64,000 bases of DNA, taken from the NCBI RefSeq assembly GCF_013522925.1, contig NZ_JAAMQU010000005.1, positions 352,074-416,073 on the forward strand, given 5' to 3'. The position numbers and the translations under genes were made by a program. This DNA comes from Pseudomonas japonica. Lineage in GTDB: Bacteria; Pseudomonadota; Gammaproteobacteria; Pseudomonadales; Pseudomonadaceae. The stretch's first letter is position 1. Every line of letters begins with the position of its first letter. A model generated the notes under the pieces. The model was not told where the DNA came from and did no database searches. It worked only from the letters and a program-made list of their open reading frames with translations. Positions 27,905 to 35,960 of this stretch are shown here, piece by piece.

Positions 27905-28847
27905 AATTTTTTTCAAGTGCGTGGGTATAGCGGTGGATCACCGAGAGGGCTGCATCTCGGTCGTTCGGCCCCAAGCCGCTCAAGCACAGCGCCAACTGCC
28001 GCTCCAGCGCGGTGAGGTGATTGCCTACGCCTGCCTGATTGAGGTGCTCTGGCAAAATGTCTGTGCCCTCGCTTACCAGCAATGCGAAGTGAACGACGTT
28101 CTCCAGTTCGCGGGTGTTGCCGGGCCAGGCATGGGAAATCAGCACCCGCGCCGCAGCTTCGCTGAACGTGGGTACGGGCAGGCTCAGCCGTTGGCTGTAC
28201 ACGCCGAGAAAGTATTCGGCCAGGGAAAGGATGTCGCCAGGCCGCTCTCGCAGGGCCGGCAACTCCACCCTGCCCTCGTCCAGATACCGCCATAGCCGCT
28301 CATTGAACTTGCCGGCCGCAACCGCACGGCTGAGGTCGATACTGGATGCGGCCACCAGCCGTACATCCACCGGGGTGGGCTGTGAAGCACCGAGCCGCAC
28401 CACTTCGTGGTTTTCCAGTGCCTCTAACAAGGCTGCCTGGATCGGCAATGGGAGGTCGGCGATTTCGTCCAGGTACAGCGTGCCACCGTTGGCGGAGCCG
28501 AACCAGCCGGCCCGGCTGGCTGCCGACCCCGACCAGGCCCCTGGCGTGTGGCCGAACAGCTCGGCCTGGGCATAGGTGGGGCTAAGGGCACCACAATTGA
28601 CTGAAACGAACAGCCCTGGCCGGTCGCTGGCTTTGTGCAAATGGCGGGCAAGCAACTCTTTCCCGGTGCCGGTTTCACCGTGTATCAGCACCGGCAGCGC
28701 GCTGGGGGCCAATACGTCCATGCGCTCGCGCAACGCTTGCGAACGAGGGTCGACGAATACCAGCGCCTTGGCGCGGATGCTCAAGGGGCTTCGGTCGGCG
28801 TCCGGAAAGGTCAGCAAGGGTTGCCCGGCGGTACCACTCAAACTCAT
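27900..28847 (-). CDS. SfnR-like sigma-54-dependent activator (AAA+) with atypical sigma-54 loop
   Basis: A 315-residue protein made almost wholly of an AAA+ enhancer-binding domain with no receiver or GAF sensor. Walker A is GETGTGKE (57-64), Walker B is GGTLYLDEI (121-129), and sensor II is WPGNTREL (241-248). The sigma-54 contact loop, normally GAFTGA, reads GAWSGS at 103-108. The C-terminus after about residue 270 shows no clear Fis-type helix-turn-helix. SfnR proteins of P. putida have the same minimal layout and act in sulfone and sulfur-starvation control, which fits its place among sulfur genes. Whether this copy activates transcription directly is uncertain. Confidence 0.7.
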   Translation of the reverse strand: MSLSGTAGQPLLTFPDADRSPLSIRAKALVFVDPRSQALRERMDVLAPSALPVLIHGETGTGKELLARHLHKASDRPGLFVSVNCGALSPTYAQAELFGHTPGAWSGSAASRAGWFGSANGGTLYLDEIADLPLPIQAALLEALENHEVVRLGASQPTPVDVRLVAASSIDLSRAVAAGKFNERLWRYLDEGRVELPALRERPGDILSLAEYFLGVYSQRLSLPVPTFSEAAARVLISHAWPGNTRELENVVHFALLVSEGTDILPEHLNQAGVGNHLTALERQLALCLSGLGPNDRDAALSVIHRYTHALEKNS

Positions 28848-28884
28848 GTTCTACTCCCGCCCCGCCGTTATGGCGATGGCTGCA

Positions 28885-29466
28885 TCAGGCGCGACGAAGC
28901 CCGTTTCTCTGTGCCCGGCCTTGCAGGCGATAAAGGTACGCGAAACCCTGCTCCCAGCGACGGTGCCCGGACTTCACATTGATATGGCCAGCGCCTGTGA
29001 GAATGCCGGCCTCGGCGCCCCAGTCGCGGGCCATCTCCAGCGCCCGCGCCACTGTCGCGGCCGGGTCGTTGTCAGACCCCACGACCTGGCTGGGAAAGGG
29101 TAAGGGGCTGCGTGGAACCGGGGCGAAATCGGCCAATGCCGCCGGCCGGTTCGCCCTTTCCACGTCGGCGGGCGCTACCAGCAATGCGCCTTGAACACGC
29201 CGCAACAAATGAACCGGTGCGTGTTCCGCCCAATGGGCCACCGTAATGCAACCCAAGCTGTGGGCAATGATGACTGTAGGCTTGCTGCTTTGAGCAATGG
29301 CGTGGTCCAGCGAGGCGATCCAGTCTTCCCGGCGCGGGTTCATCCAGTCTTCCTGCTCCAGCCAGTGGCTGTTGGGAAGGCTGGCATGCCAATGCTGTTG
29401 CCAGTGGCCAGGAGGGGAGCCTTGCCAACCGGGTACGATCAGGTATCGAATGGAATCTGTGCGCAT
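28885..29466 (-). CDS. RBBP9/YdeN-family serine hydrolase
   Basis: A 193-residue small cytoplasmic alpha/beta-hydrolase. The opening YLIVPGWQGSPPGHWQQHW is diagnostic for the RBBP9/YdeN family. The nucleophile is Ser70 in IIAHSLGC, Asp is likely in GSDNDP, and the His is in GAGHIN. The substrate is unknown; relatives are poorly characterised esterases or aminopeptidases. It lies 37 bp upstream of the sfnR-like gene in the same direction and may be co-transcribed with it. Confidence 0.82.
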   Translation of the reverse strand: MRTDSIRYLIVPGWQGSPPGHWQQHWHASLPNSHWLEQEDWMNPRREDWIASLDHAIAQSSKPTVIIAHSLGCITVAHWAEHAPVHLLRRVQGALLVAPADVERANRPAALADFAPVPRSPLPFPSQVVGSDNDPAATVARALEMARDWGAEAGILTGAGHINVKSGHRRWEQGFAYLYRLQGRAQRNGLRRA

Positions 29467-29572
29467 GATGGCATCTCCTGCCCCTGTCTGCTTTCATGGT
29501 GAAAGTATAGGGACCCGCCATATATACGTTAAGGAATAAGAAGCTATTTATTAATAACCGGGAATGCTAACC

Positions 29573-30058
29573 ATGAAAACCCTGACCGAGTACCTTGGCC
29601 AGTACGCCGCTTACCACCGTGACCCGCGTAACATCGCCACGCATTTCATTGGCATTCCCTTTATCGTACTGGCGGTCGCGATTCTGCTATCGCGCCCGAA
29701 CTGGTACGGCATCACTCCGGCCCTGCTGGCTACGCTTGCCGCCTGCGTCTTCTACTTACGCCTGGACAGGCAGCTAGGGCTGTTGATGTCTGCCCTGCTC
29801 GCCCTGAGCCTATGGTTTGGCCATGCGGTGGCCTCGCTGTCGACCACCAGCTGGCTGTCCATTGGCGTTGGGCTGTTCGTGGTCGGCTGGGCGATACAGT
29901 TTTTGGGCCATCACTATGAGGGGCGCAAGCCTGCGTTCATCGACGACATCAGCGGGCTGATCATCGGCCCGCTGTTCGTGGTGGTGGAGTTCGGGTTCCT
30001 GCTGGGGCTGGGGGATGAGCTGAAGGCGCGGATCGAGACGGGTACGCCCCTGCCGTAA
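29573..30058 (+). CDS. DUF962 / Mpo1-like membrane protein
   Basis: A 161-residue protein of the Mpo1/YGL010w family. It has four hydrophobic segments and the conserved histidines in YHRDPRN, THFIGIP and FLGHHYEGRKPAF. Fungal Mpo1 is an Fe(II)-dependent dioxygenase that shortens 2-hydroxy fatty acids by alpha-oxidation, and bacterial members may act similarly. I chose the ATG at 29573 (MKTLTEYLGQY) over one three codons earlier, which has no room for a ribosome site. It is convergent with cysA. Confidence 0.8.
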   Translation: MKTLTEYLGQYAAYHRDPRNIATHFIGIPFIVLAVAILLSRPNWYGITPALLATLAACVFYLRLDRQLGLLMSALLALSLWFGHAVASLSTTSWLSIGVGLFVVGWAIQFLGHHYEGRKPAFIDDISGLIIGPLFVVVEFGFLLGLGDELKARIETGTPLP

Positions 30059-30077
30059 CGTTCTGCTGCCCTTCCCG

Positions 30078-30094
30078 GGCCTTGCCGGAAGGCC
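30078..30094. terminator. Possible bidirectional hairpin between convergent genes
   Basis: GGCCTT and AAGGCC arms (6 bp) around a 5-nt loop lie in the 50-bp gap between the DUF962 stop and the cysA stop. There is no T-run, so function as an intrinsic terminator is doubtful. The surrounding GC-rich sequence also resembles REP debris. Confidence 0.3.
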
Positions 30095-30107
30095 GGCCCC
30101 GCCGGTC

Positions 30108-31079
30108 CTACTGCGCCTTGGGCTTGAAGAACAGCGTATCGCCCTTGCTCAAACCGGTGAGGCTGTCATGGTCCTTGACCACTTCAGCTTCGATCAGCTC
30201 ATCCTGCCCTTCCACTTTGAGGGTAACCCGCGTTGTAGCGCCAAGGGGGCGGATGTCGCGCACCTGAGCGGCATGGTGCGCGTCCAAGGCCAGCCGGGAA
30301 AGCGACACTTCATGAGGGCGGAACTGCAGCGGGTGCTCCTCGCCCAGGTGCAGGCGGTTGGAGTCTCCCAGGAAGTGGTAAACGAAGTCGCTGGCAGGCT
30401 GCTCATACACCTCGCCCGGTGAGCCGATCTGTTCGATCACGCCCTTGTTCATCACCACGATGCGGTCCGCCACTTCCATGGCTTCTTCCTGGTCGTGGGT
30501 CACGAACACCGAGGTCAGGTTGATCTCTTCGTGCAGGCGAGCCAGCCAACGACGCAGCTCCTTGCGAACCTTGGCGTCCAGCGCACCGAAGGGTTCGTCG
30601 AGCAGCAACACCTTAGGCTCCACGGCCAGGGCGCGTGCCAGGGCGATACGCTGCCGCTGACCGCCAGACAGCTGCTCCGGATAGCGATCAGCCAGCCAGT
30701 CCAGCTGCACCATGTTCAGCAGTTCGTGCACTTTTTCGGCAATCTTCGCTTCGCTCGGGCGTTGCTCACGGCTTTTCATGCGCAGGCCGAAGGCGACGTT
30801 GTCGAACACGCTCATATGCCGGAACAACGCATAGTGCTGGAACACGAACCCCACGTTGCGGTCCCGCACGTCATGGCCGGATACGTCCTCCCCGTGGAAC
30901 ACAATGCTGCCCTGGTCCGGCGTTTCCAGCCCGGCAATGATCCGCAGCAAAGTGGTTTTACCGCAACCGGATGGGCCGAGCAGCGCAACGAGTTCACCGC
31001 TGCGAATGTCCAGGTCGATGCCGTTCAACGCCTGGAACTGGTTGAAACGCTTGCTTACGCTACGTACTTCGATCGACAT
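30108..31079 (-). CDS. cysA: Sulfate/thiosulfate ABC transporter ATP-binding protein CysA
   Basis: A 323-residue ATPase. Walker A is GPSGCGKT (residues 35-42), [25 protein letters not shown] is the CysA-typical Q-loop region, the signature is [15 protein letters not shown], and Walker B is [12 protein letters not shown]. The last 80 residues form a TOBE-like regulatory domain. It follows cysW by 3 bp and ends the sbp-cysTWA unit. Confidence 0.95.
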   Translation of the reverse strand: MSIEVRSVSKRFNQFQALNGIDLDIRSGELVALLGPSGCGKTTLLRIIAGLETPDQGSIVFHGEDVSGHDVRDRNVGFVFQHYALFRHMSVFDNVAFGLRMKSREQRPSEAKIAEKVHELLNMVQLDWLADRYPEQLSGGQRQRIALARALAVEPKVLLLDEPFGALDAKVRKELRRWLARLHEEINLTSVFVTHDQEEAMEVADRIVVMNKGVIEQIGSPGEVYEQPASDFVYHFLGDSNRLHLGEEHPLQFRPHEVSLSRLALDAHHAAQVRDIRPLGATTRVTLKVEGQDELIEAEVVKDHDSLTGLSKGDTLFFKPKAQ

Positions 31080-31082
31080 GAA

Positions 31083-31955
31083 TTATTCCTCCGCGGCGCT
31101 ATGGCGCAAGCGGTCAAGGCGGCTTTCGCTCCACTGCTTGAGCAGCAGAATGAACAGGGCAAGGGCCAGCAGCAAACTGGCTACGCTGAAGGCAGCCACG
31201 TGGTTGTACTCGTTGTAGAGAATTTCCACGTGCAGCGGCAAGGTATTGGTCACGCCACGAATGTGCCCGGACACGACCGAGACCGCGCCGAACTCGCCCA
31301 TGGCTCGAGCGGTACACAGCACCACGCCGTAGGTAAGGCCCCATTTGATATTGGGCAGGGTAACGTGCCAGAACATCTGCCACCCATTGGCGCCCAGTAA
31401 CCGGGCGGCCTCCTCTTCCTGAGTACCCTGCTCCTGCATCAACGGAATCAGCTCGCGGGCCACGAAAGGCACGGTCACAAAAATGGTCGCCAACACGATA
31501 CCGGGCAGCGCAAAAACGATCTGGATATCGTGATCCGACAGCCATGGCCCAAACAGGCCGCGGGCGCCGAACATCAGCACATACACCAGCCCCGCGATGA
31601 CCGGCGACACCGAAAACGGCAGGTCGATCAGCGTCACCAGCAGGCTTTTACCGCGAAACTCATACTTGCTGGCGCACCACGCGGCACTCACGCCAAACAC
31701 CAGGTTCAGCGGCACCGAGATTACCACCGCCAATACGGTGAGCTTCAATGCACTCAGCGCATCAGGCTCCAGAATGGCCGTGAAGAACGTACCCAGGCCG
31801 GATTTCAGCGCCTGGGATACCACGATAAACAGCGGCAGCAGCAGAAACAGCGCAAAAATTACCCACGCCAGGGTAATCAGCACGCGCCGAGCGATGGGGC
31901 TACCGCGCCGGGCAGCATTGGCCGCCTGCGCGGCCGAAACGGTCGAACTGGACAT
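31083..31955 (-). CDS. cysW: Sulfate/thiosulfate ABC transporter permease CysW
   Basis: A 290-residue inner-membrane permease with six predicted segments. The EAA loop reads [28 protein letters not shown], and the following [19 protein letters not shown] is specific for CysW. It lies 12 bp after cysT and pairs with it to form the channel. Confidence 0.94.
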   Translation of the reverse strand: MSSSTVSAAQAANAARRGSPIARRVLITLAWVIFALFLLLPLFIVVSQALKSGLGTFFTAILEPDALSALKLTVLAVVISVPLNLVFGVSAAWCASKYEFRGKSLLVTLIDLPFSVSPVIAGLVYVLMFGARGLFGPWLSDHDIQIVFALPGIVLATIFVTVPFVARELIPLMQEQGTQEEEAARLLGANGWQMFWHVTLPNIKWGLTYGVVLCTARAMGEFGAVSVVSGHIRGVTNTLPLHVEILYNEYNHVAAFSVASLLLALALFILLLKQWSESRLDRLRHSAAEE

Positions 31956-31967
31956 AAAGGCCTTCCT

Positions 31968-32786
31968 TCAAGGGGTTTCGATACGGCGCTGCAGCAGGTT
32001 GATCAGCAGCAACAGGATGAAGGACACCACCAGCATCAATACGCCGATGGCGGTTGCCCCGGTGTAGTCGTACTGGTCCAGCTTGACCATGATCAGCAGC
32101 GGCAGGATTTCGGTTTTCATCGGCATGTTGCCTGCAATGAAGATCACCGAGCCGTATTCGCCCACGCCCCGGGCAAAGGCCAAGGCAAAGCCGGTAAGCC
32201 ACGCAGGCAACAAGGCGGGCGCGAGGATATGGCGGAATACCTGCCAAGGGCGAGCGCCAAGGCAGGCCGCGGCCTCCTCCACTTCGCGCGGGATATCAGC
32301 CAGTACCGGCTGCACCGTGCGAACCACAAACGGCAGCGTCACGAAGGTGAGCGCAAGGGTGATCCCCAGCGGGGTGTAGGCAATCTTGAAACCCAGGTCC
32401 GTAGCAAATTGCCCAACCAGCCCAGCCGGGGCATACAGCGCGGTGAGGGCGATGCCCGCAACGGCGGTGGGCAACGCAAAAGGAAGGTCGATCATGGCGT
32501 CGATGATACGCCGGCCCGGGAAGCTGTAACGCACCAGTACCCAGGCGAGCAGGGTTCCGATCATGCCGTTGAGCACGGCGGCATAGAGCGCGGTACCGAA
32601 GCTCAGCTTCAGCGCCGCCAGCACTCGAGGCGCAGTCACAATGGCCCACAGTTGCTCGAGGCTCAGCTGGGCGGCGTTGACGAACATGGCTGCGAGGGGT
32701 ATCAGCACGATCAGGCTGAGGTACACCAGGGTGTAGCCCAGCGTCAGCCCGAAGCCGGGTATGACGGGGGATATACGGCGCGACAT
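31968..32786 (-). CDS. cysT: Sulfate/thiosulfate ABC transporter permease CysT (CysU)
   Basis: A 272-residue permease. The start SRRISPVIPGFGLTLGYTLVYLSLIVLIPL and the EAA loop AAACLGARPWQVFRHILAPALLPAWLTG are typical, as is ARGVGEYGSVIFIAGN. It lies 69 bp after sbp, and that gap contains a strong stem-loop. It forms the channel with CysW. Confidence 0.94.
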   Translation of the reverse strand: MSRRISPVIPGFGLTLGYTLVYLSLIVLIPLAAMFVNAAQLSLEQLWAIVTAPRVLAALKLSFGTALYAAVLNGMIGTLLAWVLVRYSFPGRRIIDAMIDLPFALPTAVAGIALTALYAPAGLVGQFATDLGFKIAYTPLGITLALTFVTLPFVVRTVQPVLADIPREVEEAAACLGARPWQVFRHILAPALLPAWLTGFALAFARGVGEYGSVIFIAGNMPMKTEILPLLIMVKLDQYDYTGATAIGVLMLVVSFILLLLINLLQRRIETP

Positions 32787-32810
32787 AGAGGTCCTTGTTT
32801 GAACGAACCA

Positions 32811-32832
32811 AGCCCGGGTGGGTACCCGGGCT
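32811..32832 (-). terminator. Intra-operon stem-loop between sbp and cysT
   Basis: A perfect 9-bp stem (AGCCCGGGT, ACCCGGGCT) with a 4-nt loop, 24 bp after the sbp stop and before cysT. No clear T-run follows on the minus strand. It probably protects the sbp message or lets only part of the transcripts continue, giving more binding protein than permease. Confidence 0.6.
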
Positions 32833-32855
32833 CGTTGTTGCCAATACCTGGAGCG

Positions 32856-33866
32856 TTACTGGGCCTGGTAGATCTGGTCGAAGACCCCGCCATCGTTGAA
32901 GAACTTGGGCTGGGCAGTTTTCCAGCCACCGAAGTCTTTGTCGATAGTCACAAGGTTCAATTCAGGGAAACTGGCCTTGTACTTCTTCGCAACCTCGGCA
33001 TTACGCGGGCGGTAGAAGTTTTTCGCGGCGATTTCCTGCCCAGCCGGGCTGTACAGGTGTTCCAGGTAAGCCGTGGCGATAGCGGTAGTGCCTTTCTTCT
33101 CGGCATTTTTGTCTACCACCGCAACCGGAGGCTCGGCCAGGATCGACAACGAAGGCACTACGATGTCGAACTTGTCGGCACCACCGTCTTCTTTCAGCGC
33201 CAGGTGGGCTTCGTTTTCCCAGGCCAGCAGCACATCACCCTGGCCGTTGTTCACGAACGTAATGGTCGAACCGCGGGCACCGGTATCCAGCACCGGTACG
33301 TGCTGGAACAGTTCTTTGACGTAGGCCTTGGCCTTCGTTTCGTCGCCGTTGTTGGCTTTGAGGCCATAGGCATAGGCTGCCAGGAAGTTCCAGCGTGCGC
33401 CGCCCGAGGTTTTAGGGTTGGGCGTGATCACCGATACGCCGTCCTTCACCAGATCGCCCCAGTCCTTGATGCCTTTGGGGTTACCCTTGCGCACCAGGAA
33501 AACGATAGTTGAGGTGTACGGCGTGCTCGCCTCGGGAAGGCGTTTTTGCCAATCGGCAGGGAGCAACTTGCCAAGGTTGGCGATTTCGTCGATGTCGCCT
33601 GCCAGCGCCAGGGTTACCACGTCGGCGCGCAGGCCGTCGATGACCGAGCGCCCCTGCTTGCCCGAGCCGCCATGGGACTGCTGGATTTTCACCGTGTCAT
33701 CAGGGTGCTGCTGCTTCCAGTAGCTCGCGAACTCAGTGTTGTATTCCTGATACAGCTCGCGCGTAGGGTCGTAGGAAACGTTCAACAGCTCGTAATCCTT
33801 CGCGACTGCGGAACCAGCGAACAACGCGGCGGCAATGGCAGCCAGCGCATAACGGCGGGTGGACAT
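32856..33866 (-). CDS. sbp: Periplasmic sulfate-binding protein Sbp
   Basis: A 336-residue binding protein for sulfate. The signal peptide [22 protein letters not shown] (cleavage after residue 22) precedes [52 protein letters not shown] carries the ligand-binding serine and glycine cluster shared with CysP. The ATG at 33866 has AGGAG 7 bases upstream; the longer frame from 33950 lacks a signal peptide. It lies 138 bp after oscA in the same direction. Confidence 0.95.
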   Translation of the reverse strand: MSTRRYALAAIAAALFAGSAVAKDYELLNVSYDPTRELYQEYNTEFASYWKQQHPDDTVKIQQSHGGSGKQGRSVIDGLRADVVTLALAGDIDEIANLGKLLPADWQKRLPEASTPYTSTIVFLVRKGNPKGIKDWGDLVKDGVSVITPNPKTSGGARWNFLAAYAYGLKANNGDETKAKAYVKELFQHVPVLDTGARGSTITFVNNGQGDVLLAWENEAHLALKEDGGADKFDIVVPSLSILAEPPVAVVDKNAEKKGTTAIATAYLEHLYSPAGQEIAAKNFYRPRNAEVAKKYKASFPELNLVTIDKDFGGWKTAQPKFFNDGGVFDQIYQAQ

Positions 33867-34004
33867 GGTGGTGCTCCTGATGGCGGCTTTTTTCTGTGTT
33901 GGTTTTTTCTTATGGCCCGCTGGCGCTGCTCGCTCGTGACTGGGCAACAAGCGGCAAGGTGCTGCTGCGGCCTCCGGTCGCCCGGTCGGTCAACGTAGGC
34001 TGTC

Positions 34005-34187
34005 TCAGTTCGGCTTGGACGCCGACTGCTGCAGTCGGAATTTTTCCTTGCGCTCGATCTGCACGACCTGAGCGTTGTGCACGGTGATCTCCACCGCGCC
34101 GAAACGCAGGTCACGCAACGCGCTCTGGATTTCTCGAAGGATCGCGGTTTCATCCTGCCCGTCGACACTACGCAGTGGTGCGCTCAT
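34005..34187 (-). CDS. oscA: OscA, small sulfur-starvation protein (DUF2292/YezD type)
   Basis: A 60-residue protein. ILREIQSALRDLRFGAVEITVHNAQVVQIERKEKFR matches the DUF2292 fold, in which a short helix is followed by a beta hairpin reading G-x-V-x-I-x-V-x-x-x-x-V-x-Q-I-E-R. In pseudomonads oscA lies just upstream of sbp and is needed for growth on organosulfur under chromate stress; its biochemical role is unknown. The gene order here is the same. Its upstream region carries a motif resembling the tau site (34261-34288). Confidence 0.85.
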   Translation of the reverse strand: MSAPLRSVDGQDETAILREIQSALRDLRFGAVEITVHNAQVVQIERKEKFRLQQSASKPN

Positions 34188-34628
34188 GGTTCAGCTCCTG
34201 TGAAGGTTGCCGGGTGCGGTACCTGGCTTGGGCTTACTATAAGAGCGGCGATTTATTCTCAGAAATAATATTTGGGCACTTTTATAGACCCGAATCGAAT
34301 ATGTAGGGCTAATGATCGGCCTTCGCATCATGCGAAACATCTACTTACTAAACTGCGGCCTACCCAAGCCATCCAATGTATCGAAAACCTTGCTCTGTTT
34401 AGTAAGGGGCTCGCAGTTACTGGCACTGGGCATCGCCTGCCGCAAGCAGCGCGCGCTGTGGCATGCAGCGTTGACGCCTGCGTCTCCTTGGGGGATGGCC
34501 CCATGTTGCCTGCGGCCAAGCCGGCGTCTTGGCCCCTTACCCATCAAAAACGCCGACTGGTCGATCAACCCTGTTTACCGATAGATTCTTCGCAGCTATC
34601 CATTACTTCAACCGAGGCCTTCTCGCCT
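34188..34628. other. 440-bp gap between oscA and the desaturase
   Basis: I see no gene. It holds the putative sulfur activator site for oscA (34261-34288), a perfect palindrome TTCGCA-TCA-TGCGAA (34322-34336), and a 10-bp inverted repeat CTTACTAAAC / GTTTAGTAAG (34344-34353, 34397-34406). The right part, up to 34628, is the desaturase leader; an upstream in-frame extension of the desaturase is open but has no family similarity. Confidence 0.6.
34261..34288 (-). promoter_or_regulatory. Putative sulfur-starvation activator site upstream of oscA-sbp
   Basis: On the minus strand, TG-CCC-AAATA-TT-ATTTCT matches the right half of the tau site (TG-CCC-AAATA-GT-ATTTAT). The AAATA core lies 86 bp before oscA, against 73-85 bp at the other operons. 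The left CATAAGC half is not conserved. Confidence 0.4.
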
Positions 34629-35813
34629 ATGTGGTACAACGGTTTCCTGAACCTGACCGCCTGGCAGGTAGTCGGCGCAACGCTGCTGATGACTCACATC
34701 ACCATCGTTGGCGTAACGGTCTACCTGCACCGGTATTCAGCGCATCGCTCGCTGGAGCTTAACAGCGGGCTCAAGCATTTCTTCCGTTTCTGGCTATGGC
34801 TCACCACAGGCCAGAACACCCGCGAATGGACCGCTATCCATCGCAAGCATCACGCCAAGTGCGAAACCGCCGAAGACCCGCACAGCCCCGTAGTCAAAGG
34901 CCTTGGCACGGTTCTTCGCACCGGGGCGGAGTTGTATCGGGCAGAGGCAAACAACCCGGAAACACTGCGCATCTACGGCAAGAACTGCCCGGACGACTGG
35001 ATCGAGCGAAACCTCTACAGCCGCTTCACCATGGGCGGTATCGCGTTGATGGCGGTGATCGACCTGGCGCTGTTCGGGGTTATCGGCATTACCGTATGGG
35101 CCGTGCAGATGGTGTGGATACCCTTCTGGGCCGCAGGCGTGGTCAATGGCCTTGGTCATGCGGTGGGCTATCGCAACTTCGAATGCCGCGATGCCGCCAC
35201 GAACCTTGTGCCCTGGGGCATCATCATTGGCGGTGAGGAGCTGCACAACAATCACCACACCTATCCCAACTCGGCGAAGCTCTCCGTGCGCAAGTGGGAA
35301 TTCGACATGGGCTGGCTATGGATTAGAGTGTTCAGCGCGCTACGCCTGGCGCGCGTCAACCGGGTGGCACCGGTGGCCCACCGGATTCCCGGCAAGGGCT
35401 CCATGGACATGGACACCGCCATGGCGATCCTTAACAACCGTTTCCAGATCATGGCCCAATACCGCAAGCATGTGATTGGCCCGCTGGTGAAGCAGGAACT
35501 TGCCCGGGTGGATCATTCGCTGCGCTATCGGCTGCGGCGCGCCAAGCGGCTGCTGTCACGAGAGCCAAGCCTGCTCAATGAACGTCACCATGACCGGATC
35601 AACCGCATGCTTGAAACCAGCCAGGCGCTGAAGGTGATTTACGAAAAGAAGCTGGCGCTACAGCAGATCTGGACCCGTACCAGCGCGAATGGCCACGACA
35701 TGCTGGCCGCAATGAAAGAATGGGTACACGAGGCCGAGGCAAGCGGCATCCAGTCCCTGCGTGATTTTGCCGACAGCTTGAAAACCTATTCCCTCCGGCC
35801 CGCCGCTGCCTGA
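34629..35813 (+). CDS. desA: Membrane delta-9 fatty acid desaturase (DesA type)
   Basis: A 394-residue inner-membrane di-iron desaturase. The three histidine boxes are intact: HRYSAH (34-39), HRKHH (71-75) and HNNHH (206-210). Hydrophobic segments lie between them, and a long soluble C-terminal helix-rich region (from about 255) is typical of the Pseudomonas enzymes. P. aeruginosa DesA acts on phospholipid acyl chains and, as I recall, lies beside the same sbp-cysTWA block, which favours DesA over DesB. The ATG at 34629 is chosen by family length. A leader with two inverted repeats suggests regulation by a repressor or by RNA structure. Confidence 0.82.
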   Translation: MWYNGFLNLTAWQVVGATLLMTHITIVGVTVYLHRYSAHRSLELNSGLKHFFRFWLWLTTGQNTREWTAIHRKHHAKCETAEDPHSPVVKGLGTVLRTGAELYRAEANNPETLRIYGKNCPDDWIERNLYSRFTMGGIALMAVIDLALFGVIGITVWAVQMVWIPFWAAGVVNGLGHAVGYRNFECRDAATNLVPWGIIIGGEELHNNHHTYPNSAKLSVRKWEFDMGWLWIRVFSALRLARVNRVAPVAHRIPGKGSMDMDTAMAILNNRFQIMAQYRKHVIGPLVKQELARVDHSLRYRLRRAKRLLSREPSLLNERHHDRINRMLETSQALKVIYEKKLALQQIWTRTSANGHDMLAAMKEWVHEAEASGIQSLRDFADSLKTYSLRPAAA

Positions 35814-35960
35814 GGCAAATGCCTGCGAGCCCTGCAGCAGGGCCCGCAGGCAGGGAACTTAAGGCACCGTTTTGAATCTTAGGCAGATACTCGCTGGTTC
35901 AGCGGGCCCTATCGTGGCCACTGTCGGTGGGCCAACCCTCGCCGTGTTCCGAAAGAAGCC

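Noticed and set aside
31530..33512. Plus-strand open frame of 660 residues across the sulfate transporter genes
   Set aside because: It is antisense to cysW, cysT and sbp, and the composition (Q, H, R, G rich) is a shadow of high-GC codon use.
33908..33914. A further CATAAG just upstream of sbp
   Set aside because: It is only 48 bp from the sbp start and lacks the AAATA/ATTTAT part, so it does not fit the spacing of the other sulfur sites.
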